Source: Comamonadaceae bacterium ALPHA2B
Lineage (GTDB): Bacteria > Pseudomonadota > Gammaproteobacteria > Burkholderiales > Burkholderiaceae_C
Length of the DNA: 64,000 bases
NCBI GenBank assembly: GCA_005503065.1
Contig: SCOE01000001.1
Location: forward strand, 248,001 to 312,000
Reading direction: 5' to 3'
Each line of letters begins with the position of its first letter. Position 1 is the stretch's first letter. Under the pieces are notes generated by a model. That model was not told where the DNA came from. It worked only from the letters and a program-made list of their open reading frames with translations, and did no database searches. Positions 19,513-29,525 of this stretch are shown in pieces. A program made the translations under genes and the position numbers.

Positions 19513-20304
19513 ATGACGACCGAACTGATCGAAGCGCGCGACGGCGGCGTGCTCACCCTCACGCTCAACCGGCCCGAGCGGCTCAACGCGCTCACGCCCG
19601 CCATGACAGACGCCCTGCTCGCCGCGCTGCGCCGCGCCGCCATCGACCCGGCCGTGCGTGCCGTGGTGCTGACCGGCGCGGGCCGCGGCTTCTGCGCCGG
19701 CGGCGACGTGAAGGCGATGGCCGACGGCGACGGGCCGCCCGCCACGCTGGAGGCGCGCACGCACCAGCTGCGCGAGCACATGGAGTGTTCGCGGCTGCTG
19801 CGCGAAATGCCCAAGCCGACGCTGGCGGTGGTGCGCGGCGCCTGTGCGGGCGCCGGCCTGTCGCTGGCGCTGGCCTGCGACCTGCTCATCGCGTCGGACA
19901 CGCTCAAGCTCACCTCCGCCTTCGCCAAGGTCGGCCTGTCGGGCGACTTCGGCAGCACCTGGTTCCTCACGCAGCTGCTGGGCCCGCGGGCGCGCGCCTT
20001 CGCGCTGCTCTCGCCCGTGCTCAAGGCCGACGAGGCGCTGCAGCTGGGCCTGGCCACGCGCGTGGTGCCCGACGCGGAACTCGACGACGCCGGCCGCCAG
20101 CTCGCGCGCGAGCTCGCCGAAGGGCCGACGATCACGCTGGGCCACATCAAGTCCAACCTCAACGCGGCCGAGCAGGGCGCGACGCTCTCGCAGGCGCTGG
20201 ACCACGAAGCCATCCGCCACATCCGCTGCGCGATGACCGAGGACCACGTCGAGGCGGCGCGCGCCTTCGTCGAGAAGCGCACACCCGTGTTCGCCAACCG
20301 CTGA
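19513..20304 (+). CDS. Crotonase-family protein (enoyl-CoA isomerase-like)
   Basis: 263 residues, ATG 19513. The oxyanion-hole segments are present (GFCAGGDVKAM and CAGAGLSLALACDLL). The two glutamates that hydrate enoyl-CoA in classical crotonase are replaced: Ser in GAGLSLALA and Lys in FAKVGL. An Asp is present in GLSGDFGSTW, as in PaaG- and enoyl-CoA-isomerase-like members. So isomerisation or a lyase/hydrolase reaction is more likely than simple hydration. This is inferred from residue pattern, not alignment. Part of the 18297-21938 gene run. Confidence 0.82.
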   Translation: MTTELIEARDGGVLTLTLNRPERLNALTPAMTDALLAALRRAAIDPAVRAVVLTGAGRGFCAGGDVKAMADGDGPPATLEARTHQLREHMECSRLLREMPKPTLAVVRGACAGAGLSLALACDLLIASDTLKLTSAFAKVGLSGDFGSTWFLTQLLGPRARAFALLSPVLKADEALQLGLATRVVPDAELDDAGRQLARELAEGPTITLGHIKSNLNAAEQGATLSQALDHEAIRHIRCAMTEDHVEAARAFVEKRTPVFANR

Positions 20305-20336
20305 AACCCCGACACACACAGAGAGAAGGAGACGCC

Positions 20337-21113
20337 ATGGACAGCCTGTCGTTGAAGAACAAGACCGCGATCGTCACCGGGTCCTCGCGCGGCATCGGCC
20401 GCGCGATCGCCATCGCCTATGCGCGCGCCGGCGCCCGCGTGGTCATCACCAGCCGCAAGGCCGACGCCTGCGCCGCCGTGGTCGACCAGATCCGGTCCGA
20501 GGGCCTGGAGGCCACGGCCATCGCCTGCAACATCTCGCGCAAGGACGAGGTGCTGGGCCTGGTCGACCAGACCGAGAAGGTCTACGGCACGGTCGACGTG
20601 CTGGTGTGCAACGCCGCCGTCAACCCGTACTACGGCCCGATGTCCGGCATCAGCGACGAGGCCTTCTCCAAGGTGATGGACGTCAACATCCGCTCCAACC
20701 TCTGGCTGGTGAACCGCACGGCACCGGGCATGGCGGCCAAGGGCGGCGGCTCGGTGGTCATCATCAGCTCGATCGCCGGGCTCACGGGCTCGCGCGTGCT
20801 GGGCGCCTACGGCATCTCGAAGGCGGCCGACATGTCGCTGGCACGCAGCCTCGCGCTGGAATGGGGCAAGCAGGGCATCCGCACCAACTGCATCGCGCCC
20901 GGCCTCATCAAGACCGACTTCGCCAAGGCGCTGTGGGACAACCCCGAGACGCTGGCCAATGCGCTAAAGTCCAGCCCGCTCAACATGATCGGCGAGCCCG
21001 AGGACATTGCCGGCGCGGCCCTGCTGCTGGGATCGGATGCGGGCCGCTTCATCACCGGCACCACGATCGTGATCGACGGCGGCGCCACCATTGGCGGCGG
21101 GGACGAGGGCTGA
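20337..21113 (+). CDS. SDR-family oxidoreductase (cluster I)
   Basis: 258 residues, ATG 20337 with AGAAGGAG upstream. Classical short-chain dehydrogenase: nucleotide motif TGSSRGIG (about residue 14), CNAAV in place of NNAG, catalytic Ser in ISSIAG, and Tyr158-x3-Lys162 (AYGISKAAD). Probably oxidises a 3-hydroxyacyl-CoA intermediate (inference from neighbours). Three bases before the next crotonase gene. Confidence 0.88.
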   Translation: MDSLSLKNKTAIVTGSSRGIGRAIAIAYARAGARVVITSRKADACAAVVDQIRSEGLEATAIACNISRKDEVLGLVDQTEKVYGTVDVLVCNAAVNPYYGPMSGISDEAFSKVMDVNIRSNLWLVNRTAPGMAAKGGGSVVIISSIAGLTGSRVLGAYGISKAADMSLARSLALEWGKQGIRTNCIAPGLIKTDFAKALWDNPETLANALKSSPLNMIGEPEDIAGAALLLGSDAGRFITGTTIVIDGGATIGGGDEG

Positions 21114-21116
21114 GCC

Positions 21117-21938
21117 ATGGCGTACGGCAACATCACCGTGGCCACGCAGGACGGCGTGTGCACCATCACCCTCAACCGCCCTGAACGGCTCAATGCCTGG
21201 AACCAGGCCATGGAAGACGAATACCGCCAGGCCGTGCTCGGCGCCGAGGCCGACGCGGCAGCGCGCGCGATCGTCGTCACAGGCGCCGGCCGTGGCTTCT
21301 GCGCGGGGGCCGACATGGACATCCTCGAGGCCGGCGCATCGGGCAGCGCCGACGCCGACGCCGCGCGCTCGGCGCCCGCGGCCGACGCGCTCGAGGGGAT
21401 CGACCGCAACTACGTCTGGCGCTTCAGCTACCTGCTGAAGGTGCGCAAGCCCATCTTCGCGGCCATCAACGGCCCCATCGCGGGCATCGGCCTGTGCATG
21501 GCGCTCTTCTGCGACTTCCGCTACATGGCCGAGGGGCAGAAGCTCACCACCGCCTTCGCCAAGCGCGGCCTCATCGCCGAGCACGGCGCCTCGTGGATGC
21601 TGCCGCGCCTGGTGGGCGTGACGAATGCGCTGGACCTGCTGATGTCGGCCCGCACGCTGCTCACGGCCGAGGCGGCGCAGCTCGGGCTGGTGAAGGCGCT
21701 GCCGGCCGAGGGCTTCCTGGCCGCCGTGCAGGGGATCGCGCGCGAGCTGGTGCACAGCGCCTCGCCGCGCTCCATCGGCGTCATCAAGCGGCAGGTGTAC
21801 GACAGCCTGTTCCAGGACCTGGACGAGGCCTGGCGCCGGGCCGACGAGGCCATGGTCGCGTCTTTCGACAGCGAGGATTTCAAGGAAGGCGTGGCGCATT
21901 TCCTGGAAAAGCGCGCGCCGAACTTCACCGGCCGCTGA
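21117..21938 (+). CDS. Crotonase-family protein (enoyl-CoA isomerase-like)
   Basis: 273 residues. N-terminus ITVATQDGVCTITLNRPERL is typical. The oxyanion segments are GFCAGADMDILEAG and AGIGLCMALFCDFRY. The first classical catalytic Glu is Cys here and the second is Lys (FAKRGL), while GLIAEHGASWMLPRLVG offers a Glu at the isomerase-type position, like the companion at 19513. It has a DEAWRRADEAMVASF C-terminal region that fits this subgroup. Last gene of the plus-strand run before the GntR gene. Confidence 0.82.
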   Translation: MAYGNITVATQDGVCTITLNRPERLNAWNQAMEDEYRQAVLGAEADAAARAIVVTGAGRGFCAGADMDILEAGASGSADADAARSAPAADALEGIDRNYVWRFSYLLKVRKPIFAAINGPIAGIGLCMALFCDFRYMAEGQKLTTAFAKRGLIAEHGASWMLPRLVGVTNALDLLMSARTLLTAEAAQLGLVKALPAEGFLAAVQGIARELVHSASPRSIGVIKRQVYDSLFQDLDEAWRRADEAMVASFDSEDFKEGVAHFLEKRAPNFTGR

Positions 21939-21959
21939 ACGCGCCGCTTGGCCGACATA

Positions 21960-21969
21960 CGATATAACC
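21960..21969. promoter_or_regulatory. Candidate operator CGATATAACC upstream of the GntR gene
   Basis: GATATAACCTATTT lies in the 67-bp gap before the GntR start at 22006. It shares the GATATAAC core with the site at 18219 and would allow autoregulation. Its position favours ATG 22006 over a TTG at 21979 only weakly. Confidence 0.5.
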
Positions 21970-22005
21970 TATTTCAAATTGAAGGCCATCCGGCCCATCC
22001 CGACC

Positions 22006-22713
22006 ATGGACGACGCCCCGCTCACCCGCGACAGCCTCAACGGCCAGGCCTACGCACGGCTGTGCCGCGACCTCAAGGCGGGCCGCTTCGCGCCGGGCGA
22101 GAAGTTGAAGCTGCGCGACCTGGCGGCCGAGATGGGCATCAGCCCGACGCCGGTGCGCGAGGCGCTGGCGCGGCTGATCTCCGAGCAGGCACTGGAACAG
22201 GTGGGGCACCATTCGGTGCGCGTGCCGGTGATGGACGAGGTGCGCTTCGCGGAGGTCTGCGAGCTGCGGCTGCTGCTCGAAGGCCGGGCCGCGGCGCATG
22301 CCGCCGACCATGCGACGGCTGCCGACGTGCGCCGCCTCGAGGCGCTGCACGAGGACATGGCCGCGCAGCGCGAAGCCGGCGATGCAGCGGCCGAACGCCT
22401 GGCGGCCGAACGCTTCCACATGGAGGTCTATGCCCTGGCCCGCATGCCGGTGCTGCAGCGCATGGTCGAGGGGCTGTGGCTGCAATGCGGTCCGCTGATG
22501 CGGGCCCTGCAGACCCACGCGCTGGCGCAGCCGCGCAAGCAGCACCCGCACCACCTCGTGCTGCGCGGCCTGCGCAAGGGCGACGGCGAGCTCGCGCGCA
22601 AGGGCATCGAGGACGAGATCGAGCGCACCGCCGCGCCGATCCTGGCCTACCTGCGCGAGCGCGCCGGCCAGCCCGAGCCGGCGCCTCGGCGTAGCGCGCG
22701 CGCCGCGGCCTGA
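22006..22713 (+). CDS. GntR-family regulator (FadR/FCD subfamily)
   Basis: 235 residues from ATG 22006; a TTG at 21979 would add nine. Winged helix at about residues 10-75 (LRDLAAEMGISPTPVREALARL is the recognition region, shown here in part as GISPTPVREALARL). An all-helical FCD effector domain follows to about residue 215 (ELRLLLEGRAAAHAAD; FHMEVYALA). FCD proteins bind organic acids or acyl-CoAs and usually repress the pathway that consumes them. It sits at the end of cluster I and is the best candidate to read the TATAAC-centred sites at 18219, 21960 and 31781. Confidence 0.9.
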   Translation: MDDAPLTRDSLNGQAYARLCRDLKAGRFAPGEKLKLRDLAAEMGISPTPVREALARLISEQALEQVGHHSVRVPVMDEVRFAEVCELRLLLEGRAAAHAADHATAADVRRLEALHEDMAAQREAGDAAAERLAAERFHMEVYALARMPVLQRMVEGLWLQCGPLMRALQTHALAQPRKQHPHHLVLRGLRKGDGELARKGIEDEIERTAAPILAYLRERAGQPEPAPRRSARAAA

Positions 22714-22910
22714 CGGGTCCGCCGCCGGCCGCGCGGCGATGCATGCAGCCGCCACATGGGCGGGCATGCCGAATATTCATTGCCGGCGCCTTGCCCTGGG
22801 GCGGGCCCTGGCCGATCATCCGGGCACAAGCGGGACAGGAGCCGGGGCGCGCAGACGCCCTGCCTGAACCCGCACGGCCGACAGGCCGACCGATCCGGAG
22901 ACAAGCCAGC

Positions 22911-24590
22911 ATGATCGACTACCGCCACGGCCGCCGGCCGCTGCACGAGTATTTGCGGCTCCATGCCCGCGCGACGCCGCACAAGCCGGCCATCGTCTGG
23001 TACGGCCGGCGCATCAGCTATGCCGAGCTCGACGACCTCAGCGACCGATTCGCCCAGAGCCTGCGCGATCGCGGGCTGGCGCAGGGCGACGTGGTGGCCC
23101 TGTTCATGCACAACTGCCCCGAGTACGTGATCGCGCACCTGGGCGCGCAGAAGCTCGGCGCCGTCGTCAGCCCCTGCAACCCGCACGCGCGGCTGTACGA
23201 GCTGGCCCACCAGCTCACGGAGCTGGACGCCGCCGCGGTGGTGGCGGGCGAAGAGGGTCTGGCCCTGGCGCACGAAGCCATCGGCGGGCGCGCCGGCTGC
23301 CACCTGTACGCGGTGCGCTACGGCGATCTGCTGCCGGCGGTGCTCGCCATCGACGTGCCGCCGTGCATCGCGCTTCCCGGCGACGTGCATCCTCCCTGGC
23401 CGGCCGGCACGCTGGGCTTCGCGCAGGCACTGGCAGCGGCCGGGCCGTTCGAAGCGGTGCCCGACCTCGCGCTGGAGGACGTGGCGCTCATGGCCTACAC
23501 CTCCGGCACCACCGGGCTGCCAAAGGCCGCCATGCTGAGCTACGAGTGCGCGCTCTACAAGACGGCCGCCACGGCGCAGAGCCTGGACATCCGGCCCGAC
23601 GACGTGCTGCTGGCCGACGTCCCGCTGCACCACATCTCGGGCCTCATCACCGGCCTGAACGCGGTGATCTACTGCGGCGCCACGGTCGTGCTGCTCGGCC
23701 GCTTCGACGCCACGGCCGTGCTGCAGGCCATCGAGGCCTGCCGCGTGAGCTGGTGGTACACCATGGCGCCCTCGCTCGACTCGGTGATGGCCTGCGAGGA
23801 CGCTGCCAGCTACGCGCTCTCCTCGTTGCGCATCACCGCCGCGACCAGCTTCGGCACCGTGCTCACGCGCGAGCTGGGCGAAGCCTGGCGCCGCTTCACC
23901 GGTGGCTGCCAGGTCTTCGAGACGGGCTACGGCCTGAGCGAGACCCACAGCTCCGACGCGCTCATGCCGGCCGATGCCGTGAAGTGGGGCACCAACGGCA
24001 AGCCCATTCCCGGCACCGAGCTGCGCATCGTCGACCCCGACACGGGCGCCGTGCTGCCGCCCGGTTCGCCCGGCGAGATCCAGGTGCGCAGTCCCGTGCC
24101 CTTCAAGGGCTACTGGATGCGGCCCGAGGCGACGCGCGCCATGCTGGTCGACGGCTGGGTGCGCACAGGCGACATCGGCGCGATGGACGAGGAGGGCTAC
24201 CTGCGCTTCATCGGCCGGCACAAGGAAATGATCAAGGTCTGGAGCTACAGCGTGTTCCCCGAGGAGGTCGAGGCCATCCTCGCCACCCACCCCGACGTGC
24301 GCCAGGCCGCGGTGGTCGGCCTGCCCGACCCCGACCGCGGCGAGGCGCTGCAGGCCTACGTGGTGCTCAAGGACGCGGCGACGCGCGACATCCGCGTCGA
24401 CGGCTTTGGCCACCGGCGCGACCGCACCGACCAGCGCCTCATCGAGTGGTGCCTGCAGCACATGTCGCACTACAAGGTGCCGCGCTCCATCGTGTTCCGC
24501 GACGGCCTGCCGGCCGCGGGCAACGGCAAGCTGCTGCGGCGCATGCTGCGCGAGCCGGGCATCCTGCCTTTCGGTCCGCGCGCGGCCTGA
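22911..24590 (+). CDS. Acyl-CoA synthetase (AMP-forming), cluster I
   Basis: 559 residues, ATG 22911 after CCGGAGA. Adenylate-forming ligase with the P-loop YTSGTTGLPKAAM, the YGLSETH motif (A5), the DxxRTGD-like WVRTGDIG, and the C-terminal catalytic Lys in NGKLLRR. The hinge segment reads MIKVWSYSVFPEEVE where the paralogue at 40283 has MIKVSGFSVFPEEVE. It activates a free acid with ATP and CoA. A 197-bp gap from the GntR gene suggests its own promoter. Acid specificity not readable. Confidence 0.9.
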   Translation: MIDYRHGRRPLHEYLRLHARATPHKPAIVWYGRRISYAELDDLSDRFAQSLRDRGLAQGDVVALFMHNCPEYVIAHLGAQKLGAVVSPCNPHARLYELAHQLTELDAAAVVAGEEGLALAHEAIGGRAGCHLYAVRYGDLLPAVLAIDVPPCIALPGDVHPPWPAGTLGFAQALAAAGPFEAVPDLALEDVALMAYTSGTTGLPKAAMLSYECALYKTAATAQSLDIRPDDVLLADVPLHHISGLITGLNAVIYCGATVVLLGRFDATAVLQAIEACRVSWWYTMAPSLDSVMACEDAASYALSSLRITAATSFGTVLTRELGEAWRRFTGGCQVFETGYGLSETHSSDALMPADAVKWGTNGKPIPGTELRIVDPDTGAVLPPGSPGEIQVRSPVPFKGYWMRPEATRAMLVDGWVRTGDIGAMDEEGYLRFIGRHKEMIKVWSYSVFPEEVEAILATHPDVRQAAVVGLPDPDRGEALQAYVVLKDAATRDIRVDGFGHRRDRTDQRLIEWCLQHMSHYKVPRSIVFRDGLPAAGNGKLLRRMLREPGILPFGPRAA

Positions 24591-24605
24591 GGCGGCACTG
24601 CGCCG

Positions 24606-24672
24606 CATTTGCTATTGTTTTGATAGCTATCGGCGCAGGCGGAGCGGGCGCTGCGGCCCTATTTGCTTCGGG
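24606..24672 (+). repeat. Dispersed two-hairpin repeat, family 1, copy C
   Basis: The best-preserved intergenic copy. First hairpin GCTAT / ATAGC around TGTTTTG (24611-24627), then GGCGCAGGCGGAGCGGGCGC, GGCCC and ATTTGCTT. It fills the convergent gap between the acyl-CoA synthetase and the acyl-CoA dehydrogenase, eight bases from the latter's stop. Confidence 0.85.
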
Positions 24673-24680
24673 ACTGCGGC

Positions 24681-25922
<1,242 letters not shown>

Positions 25923-25964
25923 GCGATGTTCTTTCGTGTGCGGGGATGAGGGAGAGAAGACGGA

Positions 25965-26423
25965 TCAGGACCAGGAGAACAGGCCCAGCGTGACGGCGAC
26001 GAGGGCCGGCTTGTCCTGCCCCTCGATCTCCACGGTGTTCTCGCAGCGCAGCAGCACCCAGCCGTCGTCGCGCGGCTCGGCCGCCAGCAGCCTGATGTGG
26101 TTGCGCACGCGCGAGCCGGCCTTCACCGGCGACATGAAGCGCAGCTTGTCCATGCCGTAGTTGACCGACTTCGTCGGCTTCAGGCCGCCGAGCAGTTCGT
26201 ACGAGGTGATGGGCAGCAGCGACAGCGTGAGGAAGCCGTGCGCGATGGGCGCCTTGAAGGGGCTTTCGCGCGTGGCGCGCTCCACGTCGATGTGGATCCA
26301 CTGGCGGTCTTCGGTGCACTCGGCGAAGGCGTCGATGCGCGATTGCGGCACCTCCACCCAGGACGAGGTGCCGATCGACTGGCCGACGTGCTGCTGCAGG
26401 TTGTCTCGGGTCAGGACGGGCAT
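25965..26423 (-). CDS. MaoC-like (R)-specific enoyl-CoA hydratase
   Basis: 152 residues, ATG 26423. Single hot-dog domain with the catalytic Asp/His region FAECTEDRQWIHIDVERA (about residue 32) and PIAHGFLTLSLLP (about residue 60), a strong match to MaoC/NodN-type hydratases. Adds water to a 2-enoyl-CoA giving the (R)-3-hydroxy product. Operon partner of the ACAD10/11-like dehydrogenase; 171 bp from the divergent FadB-like gene. Confidence 0.88.
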   Translation of the reverse strand: MPVLTRDNLQQHVGQSIGTSSWVEVPQSRIDAFAECTEDRQWIHIDVERATRESPFKAPIAHGFLTLSLLPITSYELLGGLKPTKSVNYGMDKLRFMSPVKAGSRVRNHIRLLAAEPRDDGWVLLRCENTVEIEGQDKPALVAVTLGLFSWS

Positions 26424-26594
26424 GGCAAGGCCGGCGCGCGGGCCGGGCGAAGTTCGGATGCAGCGATGGTGCCCGCAACGGCCCGGCGCCGGACGCTGGA
26501 GCCATGCAGTCTTTTCATCGGACGCATTCGGAGCGCTGATGCGCTGCGCGCGCGTGCCGGCGGAACATCGGCGCTCCACTCTGAAAGGACTCCC

Positions 26595-28688
26595 GTGAGC
26601 GGCAGCTACGACGTGCAGGACGGCATCGCCGTCGCCACCATGGACACGCCCCCGGTCAACAGCCTGGGGCTGGCCAACCGGCGCTTCATCGCCGACGCCA
26701 TCCGCCGCGCCGAGGCCGACCCGGCCGTGCGGGCCATCGTGCTCACCGGCCGGGGCCGCGCTTTCTGCGGCGGCGCCGACATCCGCGAGTTCAACAAGCC
26801 CGAGGCGACGATGGCGCCCGACCTGATCGACGTCATCGACCTCATCGAGCGCTGCGAGAAGCCGGTCGTCGCCGCCATCCACAGCATCGTGATGGGCGGC
26901 GGCCTCGAGCTCGCCATGGGCTGCCACTACCGCGTGGTGCAGCGCGGCACCAGGGTGTCGCTGCCCGAGGTGCGCATCGGCATCCTGCCCGGCGCGAGCG
27001 GCACGCAGCGCCTGCCGCGCCTCATCGGGCTGGAGCCGGCGCTGAACATGATCGTCACCGGCAACACGGTGATGAGCGAGGTGCTGGCTGCCATGCCGGG
27101 CCAGAAGCTCTTCGACCGCATCGTCGACGCCGAGGTGCTGCAGGCCGCGATCGCCTTCGCGCGCGACCATGCCCAGGTGCGCCCGTTGCCGCGCGTGCGC
27201 GAGCTGAAGGTGACGCACCCGGCGCCCGAGGCCTACCTGCAGTTCGCGCGCAACATGGTCGCTGCCATGTCGAAGAACTACCCGGCGCCGCTGCGCTGCC
27301 TCGACTGTGTCGCGCAGTCGGTGCGCATGCCCTTCGACCAGGCGCTGGCCTACGAGCGCGCCGGCGTCACCGAATTGGTGTGGACGCCCGAAAGCGCCGC
27401 GCTGCGCAACGCCTTCTTCGCCGAGCGCGCCGCCAGCAAGATCCCCGACGTGCCCGAGGACACGCCGCAGCGCACGATCAAGACCGTGGGCGTGATCGGC
27501 GCCGGCACCATGGGCGGCGGCATCACGATGAACTTCCTGAACGCCGGCATTCCCGTCACCATGCTCGAGATGAAGCAGGAGGCCCTGGACCGCGGCGTTG
27601 CCACCATCCGCAAGAACTACGAGGCCCAGGTCAAGAAGGGCAAGCTCAAGCAGGACAAGTACGAGCAGCGCATGGCCCTGCTGAGCACCACGCTGGATTA
27701 CGCGGCGCTGAAGGACTGCGACCTCATCATCGAGGCCGTCTTCGAGGAACTGGGCGTCAAGGAAAAGGTCTTCAAGCAGCTCGACGAGATCGCCAGGAAG
27801 GGCGCCATCCTCGCCTCCAACACCTCCACGCTGGACGTCGACAAGATCGCCGCCTTCACCAAGCGCCCGCAGGACGTGGTCGGCATGCACTTCTTCAGCC
27901 CGGCCAACGTCATGAAGCTGCTGGAAGTCGTGCGCGGCAAGGAAACGGCCAAGGACGTGCTGGCCACCGTCATGGCCGTGGCAAAGAAGATCAAGAAGAC
28001 GGCCGTCGTCTCCGGCGTGTGCGACGGCTTCATCGGCAACCGCATGATCGAGCAGTACTCCCGCCAGGCCGGCTTCCTGCTCGACGAGGGCGCGACCCCG
28101 CAGCAGGTGGACAAGGCGATCGAGAAGTTCGGTTTCGCCATGGGCCCGTTCCGCATGGGCGACCTGGCGGGCAACGACATCGGCTGGGCGATCCGCAAGC
28201 GCCGCGCCACCGAGCGTGCCGACATGAAGTACAGCAGGACGGCCGACAAGCTGTGCGAGCTGGGCCGCTTCGGGCAGAAGACCGGCGCGGGCTGGTACGA
28301 CTACCAGGCGGGCAAGCGCGACGCGATCCCGAGCGAGCTGGTGAACAAGATGATCGAGGACCACCGCAAGGAGCTGGGCATCACGCCGCGCAAGATCAGC
28401 GACGAGGAGATCGTGCAGCGCCTGGTGTACGCGCTGGTCAACGAGGGTGCGCACATCCTGGAGGACGGCATCGCGAGCAAGTCGGGCGACATCGACATGG
28501 TGTACCTCACGGGCTACGGCTTCCCGATGCATCGCGGCGGGCCGATGCACTACGCCAGCCAGGTGGGCCTGTACAACGTGGCCGAGACGATGAAGCGCTT
28601 CGCGAAGAACCCGCGCGACGATGCGGCCTTCTGGCAGCCGGCACCGCTGATCCAGAAGCTGGTGGCCGAAGGCCGCCCGTTCGCCTGA
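26595..28688 (+). CDS. Bifunctional enoyl-CoA hydratase / 3-hydroxyacyl-CoA dehydrogenase
   Basis: 697 residues from a GTG at 26595 with GAAAGGA upstream. N-terminal crotonase domain (about residues 1-190) keeps both catalytic glutamates (GGGLELAMGC and LPEVRIGILPGASG), so it should hydrate. A Rossmann 3-hydroxyacyl-CoA dehydrogenase domain follows from about residue 296 (VGVIGAGTMGGGI) with the HFFSPANVMKLLE segment and two C-terminal dehydrogenase domains. This is the domain order of FadB/FadJ and of the peroxisomal bifunctional enzyme. It oxidises enoyl-CoA to 3-ketoacyl-CoA via the (S)-hydroxy product. No thiolase gene is adjacent. Confidence 0.93.
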   Translation: MSGSYDVQDGIAVATMDTPPVNSLGLANRRFIADAIRRAEADPAVRAIVLTGRGRAFCGGADIREFNKPEATMAPDLIDVIDLIERCEKPVVAAIHSIVMGGGLELAMGCHYRVVQRGTRVSLPEVRIGILPGASGTQRLPRLIGLEPALNMIVTGNTVMSEVLAAMPGQKLFDRIVDAEVLQAAIAFARDHAQVRPLPRVRELKVTHPAPEAYLQFARNMVAAMSKNYPAPLRCLDCVAQSVRMPFDQALAYERAGVTELVWTPESAALRNAFFAERAASKIPDVPEDTPQRTIKTVGVIGAGTMGGGITMNFLNAGIPVTMLEMKQEALDRGVATIRKNYEAQVKKGKLKQDKYEQRMALLSTTLDYAALKDCDLIIEAVFEELGVKEKVFKQLDEIARKGAILASNTSTLDVDKIAAFTKRPQDVVGMHFFSPANVMKLLEVVRGKETAKDVLATVMAVAKKIKKTAVVSGVCDGFIGNRMIEQYSRQAGFLLDEGATPQQVDKAIEKFGFAMGPFRMGDLAGNDIGWAIRKRRATERADMKYSRTADKLCELGRFGQKTGAGWYDYQAGKRDAIPSELVNKMIEDHRKELGITPRKISDEEIVQRLVYALVNEGAHILEDGIASKSGDIDMVYLTGYGFPMHRGGPMHYASQVGLYNVAETMKRFAKNPRDDAAFWQPAPLIQKLVAEGRPFA

Positions 28689-28720
28689 ACGCAGGTCGTA
28701 ACGAATGTGACGAGTTTGGC

Positions 28721-28747
28721 GCCAGCGCCCGTCCCGCGGGCGCTGGC
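28721..28747. terminator. Convergent hairpin, also partial family 1 repeat (copy D)
   Basis: GCCAGCGCCCG (28721-28731), loop TCCCG, CGGGCGCTGGC (28737-28747): a perfect 11-bp stem. The following GGCCGATTGCACTTTC matches the 3' end of the family 1 repeat. It separates the FadB-like gene from the convergent VOC gene and likely ends both transcripts. Confidence 0.75.
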
Positions 28748-28775
28748 GGCCGATTGCACTTTCTTCTTTCGGGGC

Positions 28776-29519
28776 TCAGCGCGGGGCCTGCCGCACGCGC
28801 AGGCCGGCGGCGATCCACGAACCGTCGCCTTGCACCGGCAACCCGTGCGCCGCCGCGCGCTGCGCGGTGGACAGGGCGTCGGGGTCGGCGAGCACCAGCG
28901 CATCGACGCCTGCGCCCTCGAAGGCCGAGGCGGGCACGAAGCGCACCGGCACCGGCCCGGCCTCGAGGCGCGGCACGCCGTCGGTGTCGCGGCCCAGGGG
29001 CGCACCGAGCAGGCGCGCCCAGTGCACGGCCACGCTCTCGGGTGCGCGCACCCGCAGGTCGATGGCCGCCAGCCGCGGGCCGGGCACGGGCGGCGCCATC
29101 GCGACGTCCTGCGGTTCGCGCAGTTCGACCGCGCAGGCACCGGTGTCCACGGCCTCCAGGCGCAGCCCGGCGCCGCAGCCGAACTCGGCGCCATCCAGCG
29201 CCGCGAGGCCCAGGGTGGCGAGGTGCCGCCGTCGGTGGGCCAGGTCGCCCTGGCGCCACTGCAGGGCATCGACGGCGGCGGGGCGACTCGTTCCGGCGTC
29301 CCGCACATCGGGCGCAAGGGGTGCGCTGCGGACCTCCAGGCGCAATCCGCCGAGCGCATAGTGGCGGCGCGCGGGCCGGCCCGCTGCCGCGGGCGGCACG
29401 ACCGGGATGGGCACGAGGCCGAGCACCCGCTCCATCACCACCGCAGCGGGCTCCAGCGCCGCGAAGCCGAGCCGCAGCCCGTGCAGGGCCGGGGCGATGG
29501 AAGGATGTGCCGCGCCCAC
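28776..29519 (-). CDS. VOC/glyoxalase-like protein
   Basis: 247 residues, ATG 29519. Reads as two weak VOC-like halves (LHGLRLGFAALEPAAVVMERV at the start; LAAIDLRVRAPESVAVHWARLLG near residue 150). No intact metal-ligand set is obvious by eye, so activity is uncertain. Six bases separate it from the kinase gene upstream; they form one operon. It could be an epimerase or binding partner for the phospho-acyl-CoA route, but that is speculative. Confidence 0.65.
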   Translation of the reverse strand: MGAAHPSIAPALHGLRLGFAALEPAAVVMERVLGLVPIPVVPPAAAGRPARRHYALGGLRLEVRSAPLAPDVRDAGTSRPAAVDALQWRQGDLAHRRRHLATLGLAALDGAEFGCGAGLRLEAVDTGACAVELREPQDVAMAPPVPGPRLAAIDLRVRAPESVAVHWARLLGAPLGRDTDGVPRLEAGPVPVRFVPASAFEGAGVDALVLADPDALSTAQRAAAHGLPVQGDGSWIAAGLRVRQAPR

Positions 29520-29525
29520 CGCTTC

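Noticed and set aside
21979-22005. TTG start at 21979 for the GntR gene
   Set aside because: The extra nine residues (LKAIRPIPT-like) precede the usual N-terminus, and ATG 22006 is better placed. Kept only as an alternative.
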